Assembly: GCA_016098155.1 (NCBI GenBank) | Contig: JAAAJB010000712.1 | Coordinates: 1 to 16,076, forward strand | Direction: 5' to 3' | From: Actinomortierella ambigua | Taxonomy: Eukaryota; Mortierellomycota; Mortierellomycetes; Mortierellales; Mortierellaceae | Length of the DNA stretch: 16,076 nt | In this document: positions 1 through 7,403 of the stretch, piece after piece | Position numbering within the stretch: the stretch's first letter is position 1 | Layout: each line of letters opens with the position of its first letter | The notes under the pieces: model-generated | The model's database searches: none | What the model saw: the letters and a program-made list of their open reading frames with translations, nothing else | Told to the model about the DNA's origin: nothing | Position numbers and translations under genes: made by a program

Positions 1-16
1 CTCTCGCAGCGCCTAA
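1..16 (+). CDS. 3' end of a fourth AA11-like secreted LPMO gene (G1), partial
   Basis: Only the last four codons and the stop are inside the window: Ser-Arg-Ser-Ala then TAA at 14-16. The assignment comes from comparison with G3, which ends Ser-Arg-Thr-Ala-stop, and from the downstream sequence. The 250 bases after the stop match the 3' flank of G3 in order: CTCGAGACA, then CCAAGTGTTCCTGAACTCG, then ATACCCCTCTCC, then the stem-loop core and AATAAA. The gene body lies to the left of the window. G1 therefore points toward G2, which is on the opposite strand. Whether it has the same intron and intact active-site residues cannot be seen. Confidence 0.8.
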
Positions 17-216
17 ATGGCTCTCTTTTCGTTCTCTCTTCTCGAGACAACATCCCCTCCAAGTGTTCCTGAACTCGTGGACGCATTAGGACGGTTATGA
101 TTCATCTATACCCCTCTCCGCGCGCACTACACTCTTGATACGCACGGAGAGCAATAATCCAACAACTTCACCACATAGACTTTCGACATCTCTTTTGCAT
201 CCTCACCCTCCAACTC

Positions 217-269
217 GAAGCAACAAAGATAGTGCATTCTGCTTTGCTTCTCAAAGAAAAACAAATAAA
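217..269 (+). promoter_or_regulatory. G1 3'-UTR stem-loop and poly(A) signal
   Basis: GAAGCAA at 217-223 pairs with TTGCTTC at 244-250 around the core AAAGATAGTGCATTCTGC (225-242). AATAAA follows at 264-269. The core and its position before AATAAA recur in G3 and G4, and the core also occurs in the 3' flank of G2, so this is a conserved 3'-UTR element and not a chance palindrome. Its role (mRNA stability, 3' processing or localisation) is unknown. Confidence 0.6.
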
Positions 270-371
270 CACCTTTCCATCTCTCATGGTTGCTGGCCAA
301 CCATCGAGAGTCATGGAACAAAGATCATGAGCGCTGAGGCAATCAACTTGAAGCCCAGCAGTAAAAAAAAA
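269..371 (+). repeat. G1 copy of an inverted 3'-flank repeat shared with G2
   Basis: This block begins ACACCTTTCCATCTCTC, continues through GGTTGCTGG, and ends with GAGGCAATCAACTTGAAGCC and an A9 run at 363-371. The reverse complement of 3946-4039 reads almost the same, including the terminal oligo(A). Part of it (CCATCTCTATGGTTGCTAG) is also found downstream of G4 near 13080-13099, but it is not evident after G3. It is the outermost visible part of the inverted G1/G2 homology. Confidence 0.75.
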
Positions 372-402
372 CAACGTGTATTTTGAACTAGACATTTTTG
401 CT

Positions 403-975
403 ATGGGCAGGACTGCAACGAGCCACGTACCCGGCTCGGACGATGTTGTCGAGGGTCAAACACAAGACACCTGCCTATTTGTTGCCTCCCAGAATCCCTC
501 GGATATCTGCAGCTCGATTCGAGCCTCAAGCGGAAGTGTTCTTGGTGCGGTAGACCGAGGGATTCTTCTTGAGCAATTTATAAGAGTTAGGGTAGCACCA
601 TTTGTGTTGATTTGTTTTGAACTCTTGTGTTCTTGCCTGCAGACTGCAACAAAGAATGAGAAGGAAAAAGAAACGCGGGCAGAGAAGAGGGCTGGTTGGA
701 AGAGAAGACCCGCGACAAGACACCAGCGGAAAGAGCGAAGAGGGGTATTGATGTTTGAAAATCAAACCCCGCGGCAGGCAGTGATGCCACTTCCTCCGAC
801 CACACGAGCGCACTGGCTGGGCTACCCCTACAGACCAGATCGTCCATCTTTGCTGGATACTGAGCGGATATGTCGTATGCAGCCTTTCATCCAGGCCATC
901 GTGGTCATTTATGGTTGCTGGTTGGACGACTCCAAGGCAAACCGAATCTTAAGCTGTCTGTTGTACAACAAATAG
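403..975 (+). CDS. Open frame of about 190 codons, hypothetical, doubtful
   Basis: An ATG at 403 opens a frame of 190 codons ending TAG/TAA-type at 973-975; the same frame is open a further nine codons upstream without an ATG. The predicted product has a hydrophobic stretch around its first third (roughly the part encoded near 590-640) followed by a Lys/Glu/Arg-rich segment. I recognise no domain, signal peptide or motif. The opposite strand is also fairly open here. It lies just after the 3' flank of G1, with no evident TATA box or intron of its own. A frame this long is uncommon by chance in 16 kb but not impossible, so I list it only as a candidate. Confidence 0.15.
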   Translation: MGRTATSHVPGSDDVVEGQTQDTCLFVASQNPSDICSSIRASSGSVLGAVDRGILLEQFIRVRVAPFVLICFELLCSCLQTATKNEKEKETRAEKRAGWKRRPATRHQRKERRGVLMFENQTPRQAVMPLPPTTRAHWLGYPYRPDRPSLLDTERICRMQPFIQAIVVIYGCWLDDSKANRILSCLLYNK

Positions 976-1608
976 AGACCACCTGTCTATAAGTACCTCG
1001 CGTGTTTGTATGAAAGCAGGTGCCAGGCCAAGGCTGTTCAAATTGAAGAAGACCTTGCTGTATTGGGTGTATTCCCCCTATTCTCCTGGATGATTGAGAA
1101 TGCGATGCCTTATTTAATGGTTTTTTCTTTGTCGATGGTTGGGCTGACGCGCTGTTTCGATGCACAAAGGTGAGTGTTGGTCAAACCCTGCTGGTTTGAG
1201 TGCATTCATGGCGAGAGAGCATCTCTGACGTGTTCTGTGTACGATGTGGGTGGATGTACTGTTGGTGTTGGAGACATAAGCTTTGCCAACTACAGTCACA
1301 AAACCAATGTCGTACTATCTTTAGCTGTCCATCGTCCATCCCGAAAGTCTTTTCAAGGTTGCGAGGGTCACAAAGGCTGTTGTTTGCAACAAAAGCCGGA
1401 GGACAAGTCATAGCAAAGTTCTAATCTTAGAGGGCCGTCAGATACCAGGCTGCCGGAAAGGAGGCTTTGCATGTTCGGGTGTCCCACTTTCTCTTTCCAG
1501 CAGTTCGCACGGCTGAAGAGAGGGGACGGCGTTTGGCATTGGCATTGGAGGTTGAAGCCGATTGGAGGGTGTCCACCTTGAACTTAACAGCGATTAAGGT
1601 ACAGCACA

Positions 1609-1616
1609 TATAAATA
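1609..1616 (+). promoter_or_regulatory. TATA box of the four-TM protein gene
   Basis: TATAAATA lies 111 bases before the ATG at 1727. It is followed by a pyrimidine-rich, C-dominated leader, as is usual for well-expressed fungal genes. No second TATA-like element is closer to the start codon. Confidence 0.55.
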
Positions 1617-1726
1617 CAGACATTCCCCAAATCACCCTTTCCCCTTTCCCCTTCCACCCGCCCGCCTGCCTCTGCCCCTGCCTCTACACCACCACCAACA
1701 AAAACGGCAGCATACACCCCCCCCCC

Positions 1727-2491
1727 ATGCCAGAGAGAGCTAATTCGAATGAGGCACCAGTCAAGAAGCAGCTGGATGCCGGATTCATCTGTCAATTGAT
1801 CGTAGGGCCCATATTCTATGCAGGCCATTTTGGATTTTTCGGCTTCGCAGGGTATAGTCTGGAACCGAGAGGGTTAGGATTTGCATATTTCGTCACTGTG
1901 TGGGTGCTTTGGGCTTGGATCCTGCTGGCTTTTCATTTCCCCCGCTACTGCTGCTGTTGTGGCCCGCCTAAGAAACGGACCAGCCTGGACCCGCCACCAT
2001 GGAATGGTGCATCCTCTTCAAACCACACCACCTCGCAGGATCCCTCTCAACCATTGCCCAAAAATCATCCCGATAGCGGCCCATCAGATATTGCAACCCC
2101 AGGCAACGCGAAGGAGATTAGAAAAGCCTTCGCTCGCAGTCCATTGGCCCGCAAAGTTCGTAGAAGCATCTTCATCAAGGCGCTGTACACGGCTGTCATC
2201 CCTGGCTGTTTGCTCTTGGGCCTTTACTCCCTCCGTTTGGCATCCAACTACAGTCTCGACAGACGTATTGACGATTCATGGTCGGATCTCAATTGCAATT
2301 TCATCGATCGAGAAACCAAGATTGTCACCTGTGCCTTTGAGGTGGCATCTCCGGCCAGCGGTATTGTGGCGGTATGCTGGCTGTTCCTGGATGTGTACCT
2401 CACCTCCGATCAAGTGTGGCGGCGTTGGAGAAAGAGAGCTCTCAGTGCTGGTGCAACTGAGATGGCCACTGTTCGAATCGTATCGCAGTAG
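1727..2491 (+). CDS. Four-transmembrane protein of unknown function, with a Cys cluster
   Basis: A single-exon frame of 254 residues; the only other methionine is Met246, so the start is fixed. Hydrophobic segments lie at about 20-42, 51-71, 149-170 and 208-226, predicting a tetraspan protein. A CCCC run at 75-78 directly after the second segment is a plausible S-palmitoylation site. The segment 79-148 is hydrophilic, Pro/Ser-rich and ends in basic residues (Arg/Lys around 132-147), consistent with a cytosolic loop. The loop between segments 3 and 4 has Cys190 and Cys202, which could form a disulfide if it faces outside. The C-terminal tail is basic after segment 4 (WRRWRKR). There is no signal peptide. 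I do not recognise the family; a tetraspan or MARVEL-like fold is possible but unsupported by a signature. An unbroken C10 run abuts the ATG, so position -3 is C instead of the usual purine. The gene sits alone between convergent G1 and G2. Confidence 0.75.
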   Translation: MPERANSNEAPVKKQLDAGFICQLIVGPIFYAGHFGFFGFAGYSLEPRGLGFAYFVTVWVLWAWILLAFHFPRYCCCCGPPKKRTSLDPPPWNGASSSNHTTSQDPSQPLPKNHPDSGPSDIATPGNAKEIRKAFARSPLARKVRRSIFIKALYTAVIPGCLLLGLYSLRLASNYSLDRRIDDSWSDLNCNFIDRETKIVTCAFEVASPASGIVAVCWLFLDVYLTSDQVWRRWRKRALSAGATEMATVRIVSQ

Positions 2492-2786
2492 TTAGAACCT
2501 CCAGGACAGAGGAAGGAGTTTTCCTATAAATACAGGCCGTTGATTCTTGCAAAATTGTCTCCGTGTGCCGTCGCTATGTTCACGATGTAGCCCTGCCATG
2601 TTGCCCCCCTCCTTCCGAAGCAAACACGAGCATTTCACGATGGTGTATGTCTACTTGTGGTCGCTGGGATACAAAACAAGGGGCAAGCTTAGAGTGGTGG
2701 CTCCACCTGACTGCCTAGCCGGGTTTACGAGCGTGATTCTTGTTCACAGCCTGTCCGGGATGGAGCATTCAAGATGACGAGGACCA

Positions 2787-2811
2787 AGTTCTAATCCAAC
2801 CTTGCCACTTT
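2787..2811 (+). repeat. Dispersed 25-bp repeat, copy 1 (Pol III B-box-like)
   Basis: AGTTCTAATCCAAC followed by CTTGCCACTTT matches the copy at 5724-5748 at 22 of 25 positions. The left half resembles the tRNA T-loop/B-box pattern GTTCRAATCC. No cloverleaf can be folded around it, so it is not a tRNA gene. It may be a remnant of a tRNA-derived short element. Confidence 0.4.
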
Positions 2812-3080
2812 CCGTGAGGAGAGGGGGAGGTAAGGCCTTGACGCCTGCGTCATACGCTAGAGCAGGTTGGGTTGCTGTTTGTTGAATGTGTGACCCAATT
2901 CGAGTAGGGTGGTTTATAGGCTACTGGTACAGCATGGCGGCAGGAGGCAGCATACTGGTACGCGACTGTACTGGCCATGATCACAGTGGACGATCGTGAG
3001 GTACATAATCGTGGTACTTCTGCTCTTTGTTGACTCGTAGGCTCGAGCACTCTGACTGGGGTTTCACTCACCAGCGCGTC

Positions 3081-3252
3081 TCATTGTCAGCTGGTCCCTG
3101 ATTCTTCGCCAGTTCCTCATTGTCAGCTAGTCCTTGACTCGTTCCTCATTGCTATTAATTGTGCATTGTCAGCCAATGGTTCTTTGTCGGCTAGGTTCTC
3201 ATTGCAGGCTCTCTTCTCATTGTCGAGTAGATTCCCTTGTAGGTACTTCTCC
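3081..3252 (+). repeat. Degenerate 18-bp minisatellite, about nine units
   Basis: Units near TCATTGTCAGCTAGTTCC start at 3081, 3099, 3117, 3146, 3163, 3181, 3199, 3217 and 3235. Spacing is 17 or 18 bases, apart from one 29-base interval after 3117 that contains a partial unit. Units differ from each other at several positions, so the array is old. It lies in noncoding sequence between the four-TM gene and G2. Confidence 0.65.
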
Positions 3253-3539
3253 CATGGTAGACCAGATTGTGATTGTAGAGGATTGCATGGCGTAGGAGAG
3301 GTTGCTCTCAAGAGGAGGCGCTCATTCGACTGTGCCATGAGGGCGATGCCCCATTGCCACTGTGCCCCATGAAGGTAGCGTCCAGCGATGCAACAATAGC
3401 GTGACGACTTGGATTCCAATTAGCCAAAGGGCGTTTTTTTTTCTAGGGTTTCAAAATAGGATCCCATAGTTTGAGAATAGAGAGAGGGAGAGAGCAAATG
3501 GCATTGCCAGTCGTTCACTATAGTTTGTTGTCTTCTGTC

Positions 3540-3569
3540 TTTTTTTTTTTTTTTTTTCTTTTTTTTTTT
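3540..3569 (+). repeat. Long poly(T) tract
   Basis: T18 (3540-3557), one C, then T11 (3559-3569). On the minus strand this is an A tract, as left by retroposition or by slippage. No target-site duplication or element body was recognised next to it. Confidence 0.8.
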
Positions 3570-3945
3570 CAATGGAGAGTTGTCAACTGTCAGACTTGTG
3601 GCCTCATCAGGTGGTTAGGACCCATTTCCAAAGTCTAGCATTGCGACCAGTATCGGTTCATGCCCCACGAGCTACGCGCCCCTCGGCCATGTTTCAAGGC
3701 GCGGCACGACCGATAGCCCTCCTTTGGGGGCCACCTTTTATATACAGTGCCAAAGAAATCGGGTGCACGCAAAGATGGAGGGAATATTGGCAGCAGTGTA
3801 AACAAAGTGACCGGTTGTCGATGGCTGGAGGAGCAGGGGGAGGATGCAGAGAAGTGGTTTTGTTCCAGAGTCGTAATCATGGGTGGATGGTTGCACAGTC
3901 ATTTCCGTAGCAAGACTTTTATAATACAAATAACATATATATATA

Positions 3946-4039
3946 TTTTTTTTGCTGATGGGCTTCAAGTTGATTGCCTCAGCTCTCATGACACCTTCGT
4001 TTCATGATTGACCAGCAACCACGAGAGATGGAAAGGTGT
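3946..4039 (-). repeat. G2 copy of the inverted 3'-flank repeat shared with G1
   Basis: Read on the minus strand, this begins ACACCTTTC (4039 downward), passes through GGTTGCTGG, and ends GAGGCAATCAACTTGAAGCC and an A8 run (3953-3946). It matches 269-371 in the same order. The homology stops in both copies at the oligo(A). On G2 it is followed by an AT microsatellite. Confidence 0.75.
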
Positions 4040-4101
4040 CATAGAGAGCCAATGGTCATACCTGAATCCATGCAAGGGTGTGTACTAATTTTCTATAGGA
4101 A

Positions 4102-4129
4102 GCAACGAAGAATGCACTATCTTCGTTGC
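4102..4129 (-). promoter_or_regulatory. G2 3'-UTR stem-loop
   Basis: A perfect 9-bp stem, GCAACGAAG (4102-4110) with CTTCGTTGC (4121-4129), closes a 10-base loop. Read on the minus strand its core (4124-4107) is GAAGATAGTGCATTCTTC, the same core as in the other three paralogs. Unlike G1, G3 and G4, no AATAAA follows within the next 40 bases, only AT-rich sequence, so the G2 polyadenylation signal is diverged or elsewhere. Confidence 0.6.
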
Positions 4130-4301
4130 CCCGGAAGTCTATATGGTGATTCTATACAGTTTTCTTTTCATGCTAAAGATGGGATAACGCGAGAAGACGA
4201 AGAGAGGGGCATGGTTGAATCACAACCGCCTTGATGCGACCACAAACGCAGGAGCATTTAGATTGAGCAGTGTCTTGTGGATAGGGAGGGAAGGCAGCCA
4301 T

Positions 4302-5126
4302 TTACTTGGAGGCAGGAACGCGGAAGGTGTAGCTCTTGCGGGAAGACGAGGTGAAGTGCTCACGGCCATCCTTGTCGCTGGCATTAGGGAACTCACCGAC
4401 ACGCTGCGAGTTGGGGCCATAGTTGAGGATGACAGGCTCCTTGCCGGTAAGCGTGCCACCGTTGGTACCCTGGATCTGCATGTCAACGCAGTTAGAGTAC
4501 AGCTCACGGTTTCCAATGGCGTTGTTCTGTAGATTGAGGAGACAGAGAGAGAGAGAGAATCGTGTTAGACGAGGATAGACTTTATGGAAGAACCAAGGAA
4601 AGAGCAGGTCGGTATTCCACACGGCTGCCTAGTAAGACAGAGAAGAAGCAAATGAAGAACTTACCCAGAGCCACTGGAAGACGACACGGCCAGAGGGGGC
4701 ATCGTCGGGGATCTTGACGGGGATGGAGTAGCTGGCACTTTTAGGGTTGCCGCGCAGGCACTCACGGACGATCTCCTTGATGTTAACCCACTTCTTGCCA
4801 CCATCGTATGACAGAGCGAACTGGCAGTGTCCACCGCCGTGAGAAGCACCAATGTCGAACTTGACGTTAATGGTCTGGCCAGCCTTGTAGGTGGGAAGCT
4901 TGGAAGTGAAGGGGACGGTGCGCTTGCACAGAGGCTGGTTGGCAGAGCCATAGACACCGATGGGGGCACGGATGTTATAATCGACCGACTGGCCAGAGGG
5001 AGGAGCAGGGCAGCCAGCATACGAGCCATAGCGAGGGCAGGGCTCTCGGAGCGCGACGTGGGCCTCGGCAGTGAGGGCTGCAATGGCAGCGAAAGCAGCA
5101 GCGATGAAGGAGGTCTTGAAGAGCAT
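4302..5126 (-). CDS. Secreted AA11-like lytic polysaccharide monooxygenase (G2)
   Basis: Two exons, 5126-4665 and 4526-4302, flank a 138-nt intron with GTAAGT donor and TCTACAG acceptor. The split falls in phase 0 between Trp154 and Asn155. The product has 228 residues. Residues 1-22 form a signal peptide (MLFK, hydrophobic Ala-rich core, TAEA), leaving His23 as the mature N-terminus. His23, His96 (in HGGGHC) and Tyr164 (in NRELYSNC) match the copper histidine brace and axial tyrosine of AA11 chitin-active LPMOs. AA11 enzymes cleave chitin oxidatively outside the cell. Six cysteines (30, 39, 67, 101, 123, 167) are conserved in G3 and G4 and could give three disulfides. It is about 86% identical to G3. 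The start is set by the signal peptide and CACC before ATG. There is no carbohydrate-binding tail. A related auxiliary-activity family is the alternative, and activity is inferred. Codons are strongly C-ending, suggesting high expression. Confidence 0.9.
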
Positions 5127-5170
5127 GGTGAAGAGAAGGTTGTGGTCTGAAGATTAGGATGGTCTTGAGC

Positions 5171-5234
5171 GACAGGGGTTTTTATACCCATAGCCAAAGC
5201 GACGAACAATGGTTAGGAGCCGCTGAACATCGAT
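5171..5234 (-). promoter_or_regulatory. G2 core promoter: upstream element and TATA box
   Basis: Read on the minus strand, an element ATCGATGTTCAGCGGCTCC (5234-5216) precedes GGGTATAAAAACCCCTGTC (5189-5171), with TATAAAAA at 5186-5179. Both blocks recur upstream of G3 and, more diverged, G4. TATA lies only 60 bases before the ATG here, against 162 and 179 bases in G3 and G4, because the transcribed leader is truncated. Confidence 0.7.
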
Positions 5235-5252
5235 GTTGTTTACTAAAGGAAA

Positions 5253-5315
5253 GGGGTCCAGGGTCCAGGGGTCCAGGGGTCTAGGGGTTCAGGGTTCAGG
5301 GTTCAGGGTTCAGGG
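5253..5315 (-). repeat. Telomere-like 7/8-bp minisatellite in the G2 promoter
   Basis: On the minus strand it reads as four CCCTGAA units, then CCCCTAGA, two CCCCTGGA, CCCTGGA and CCCC. On the plus strand this is GGGTTCA or GGGGTCCA. It lies between blocks shared with G3 (TGTCGATCC on the distal side, TTTAGTAAAC on the proximal side). G3 carries a single TGGACCCC at that place, so the array is a local expansion in G2 and not a captured telomere. Confidence 0.8.
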
Positions 5316-7190
5316 ATCGACACAGCCTCGGGTCGCGTGGCCGTTAAGTGGACTGGGTAGGTGATCTTATCGATCTGATCAATTTGCCCTCTACGCTCCT
5401 TGGCTGCGTTTTCAGTGTTTCCCCGCTGGTAGGAGAATAAGGTTGGAATGAGTGGCGTGCAGGGAAAGGAAGGGTTCGTCTTGATATGAACTCGAGAAGA
5501 GAAGGACAGATGGACGGACGTACGGACAGACAAATGGGCAAACAAGGAGGTGGACAAGATGGTGCTACGCGAATGGTTGTGTGAGCATCACAGGGTGTCG
5601 TATACTGTGAGCTGTATAAGGGGTGAGGAGACATGGGGTCAAAATCCTTGTTACTGTCATGTTTCAATTTTTTTCGTCAAGGATGCTTGCGTTTTGGTTT
5701 GTGCTATTCGCACTCCAGAACAGAGTTCAAATCCAACTTCGCCACTTTTTCAGGTAACCCCTGGGTACTTGCGTCTTGGCCAGCGAAGGCGGGGTTATCA
5801 CACGTGTTGAATACAGGTCCCTCGTTGCAGTTGTTAGTCAGCTAAGATTTTTTGGAATGTGTGTCTGATCCTGAGGGTGAGACAGTTTCACGACTATCAA
5901 AGCTGGAGAACCCTGATTGCAGCAGCACTAACAGCTGAGATGAGACAAAAGCGCAGCATCAAGCTTAACCTGGGTACCTGTTTTGGACTCAGAGGACGAC
6001 CAGAACGCAGCATATCATGGATCAACAGCACCACCTTGATCATCCATGGTGTTGCGGAGAGAGTCATGTGACCACATAGACTCAACGTGGAACCTTCTTA
6101 AACCACCCCCAAAATCGGTACAACTTTATGTACTCTACCGTTACAGAGTGACTTGAAAAATGGATGCTGGGGAAAGCGAATATTGAGAAATGACTAATGC
6201 GATAGGATTGGAATGGCGAAGAGTGCATAGAGGTACACCGCAACAGCAGGTGTTCAAAGCTTTGACAGCGGATTTGAGTTTAATTGCATAAGGCAACAAA
6301 ACGAGCATCCGCGGAGGAGGGGGGAACAGGAGGTCGTCAACATGACACAGGGAGATTGGATCTGACTTGTCTTCAGCCTTACGAGCTCTTGTCGCCTCAA
6401 GTTGTCCGTGATTTAACATCAATAACTGCCGTCCATACCAACTCATAGCTTATCATAGCGATCCTAGGAAATAGGTTGGCGGGGAGGAGGACGGTAGAAG
6501 AAACGAGGCTGCGACTTCTTCCTTCACCGTATTGATGGGGTTTCTCACCTCGTCGAAGAACGTGACTATCCAAGTCTATGCATAACAAAGCGGTATTTTT
6601 TAGGGAGGCAAGTCCAAATAGTACATGGGAGAGAAAGAACTGGATTATGATAATTTCGTGGGATATTAGAGTTGGCTACCTTTGGACCAAGAGGATTTTC
6701 TTGCCTAATTCAGAACCCTCGTTCAGTAACGTGAACATGCTATCCGATGCAATACATTTCCTCGGCTCTCTCTCCCTCGCCCCCCCCCCCCCAAATTTCT
6801 ATTTACCTCTCTCATCATTTAACTCCTATTAGGGTGCTCACAGTGTGTGGTACCTTGGTGGTTGGGCATGCCACCTTCCCTGCAGAAGCTCGCTGCACCC
6901 CCTCTTGTCTGACTGGTAGCTTTGTGTTTACACCAATTTCAACCCTTTCCTCGATCCCTCCAGCCCTCCCTAACCAATTCTTACAAGGTTTATAAAGGCA
7001 ATAAAGACACGGCGATTACAGACAGCAAGCTAATATACAATTGATCAAAATCGATAAGGCTACCTGCCCAGTGCTACATCGAGGTTACGCCATCCAAGAA
7101 AAGGGGCACTAATGTGTCTACCCGCTCTACTCTCTCCCTCTTGTAGAAGGCAATGTCGATCCATGGACCCCTTGCATTTAGCAAACAAAC
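5316..7190 (+). other. Spacer between divergent G2 and G3, no convincing gene
   Basis: Promoter homology of G2 and G3 extends into both edges. Around 5320-5380 on the minus strand and 7040-7090 on the plus strand both read roughly AATTGATCARATCGATAAG followed by an ACCTRCCCAG block. The middle holds the 25-bp repeat copy at 5724, a GGAC-rich patch near 5510-5555 and a C13 run at 6780-6792. Open frames are short (under about 110 codons) and look accidental. Confidence 0.55.
5724..5748 (+). repeat. Dispersed 25-bp repeat, copy 2 (Pol III B-box-like)
   Basis: AGTTCAAATCCAAC followed by TTCGCCACTTT, 22 of 25 identical to 2787-2811. GAGTTCAAATCC is close to a tRNA T-loop, but the bases on either side do not pair as a T stem and no acceptor-stem partner was found, so a tRNA gene is not supported. 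Confidence 0.4.
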
Positions 7191-7193
7191 AAT

Positions 7194-7257
7194 ATCGATG
7201 TTCAGCGGCTCCTAGCCTTTGTTAATCGCCTTTGTTTTGGGTATAAAAACCCCTGTC
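7194..7257 (+). promoter_or_regulatory. G3 core promoter: upstream element and TATA box
   Basis: ATCGATGTTCAGCGGCTCCTA starts at 7194, with the conserved TCAGCGGCTCCTAGCC at 7202-7217. GGGTATAAAAACCCCTGTC follows at 7239-7257, with TATAAAAA at 7242-7249. The leader to the ATG at 7404 is CT- and CA-rich, collinear with that of G4 (CTTCTCTCCACACCCAGC, CGCGCATC, AAAAAGACCA). Confidence 0.75.
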
Positions 7258-7403
7258 TCGCACAACCATCCTAATCCTCAGACAACAATCTTCTCTCCAC
7301 ACCCAGCTTCAAGGACATCCTCCTCCTTCCCCCTCCACGCCTCAACGCGCATCTCCTCTGTAAAAAGACCATCAACAACCACCAATACATCTTTCACTCC
7401 ACC

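Larger units (their letters stand above)
2492..4101 (+). other. Gene-poor spacer with minisatellite and homopolymer runs
   Basis: No convincing gene is seen. Open frames here are under about 112 codons and cross repeats. The segment holds the 25-bp repeat at 2787, the 18-bp minisatellite at 3081-3252, T9 at 3434-3442, the long T tract at 3540-3569, an AT microsatellite at 3935-3945 and the far part of the G2 3' flank. Confidence 0.6.

Noticed and set aside
1609..2535. TATAAATACAG both upstream (1609) and downstream (2525) of the four-TM gene
   Set aside because: Pairs of identical 11-mers are expected many times by chance in 16 kb, and no gene follows the second copy.
3600..3690. tRNA-like A box (GTGGCCTCATCAGGTGG) and B box (GGTTCATGCC) after the poly(T) tract
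   Set aside because: The B box deviates at an invariant position, no cloverleaf folds, and the orientation conflicts with the poly(T) being a retroposon tail.
4661..5209. Long frames overlapping G2, G3 and G4 in other phases (for example 182 codons at 5209-4661 minus)
   Set aside because: They are shadows of the LPMO exons caused by strongly biased codons; they repeat at the same offset in each paralog and are Ser/Pro-rich without conserved features.
5253..5315. Interstitial telomere or chromosome fusion point
   Set aside because: Units are GGGTTCA and GGGGTCCA, not one uniform telomere unit, and comparison with G3 shows local expansion between collinear promoter blocks.
5344..5667. 107-codon minus-strand frame upstream of G2
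   Set aside because: Pro/Ser/Cys-rich translation of a GGAC-rich tandem patch; no domain and no conservation next to G3 or G4.
5690..5750. tRNA gene suggested by GAGTTCAAATCC
   Set aside because: The T stem does not pair, no acceptor-stem partner or D/anticodon arms are found upstream.
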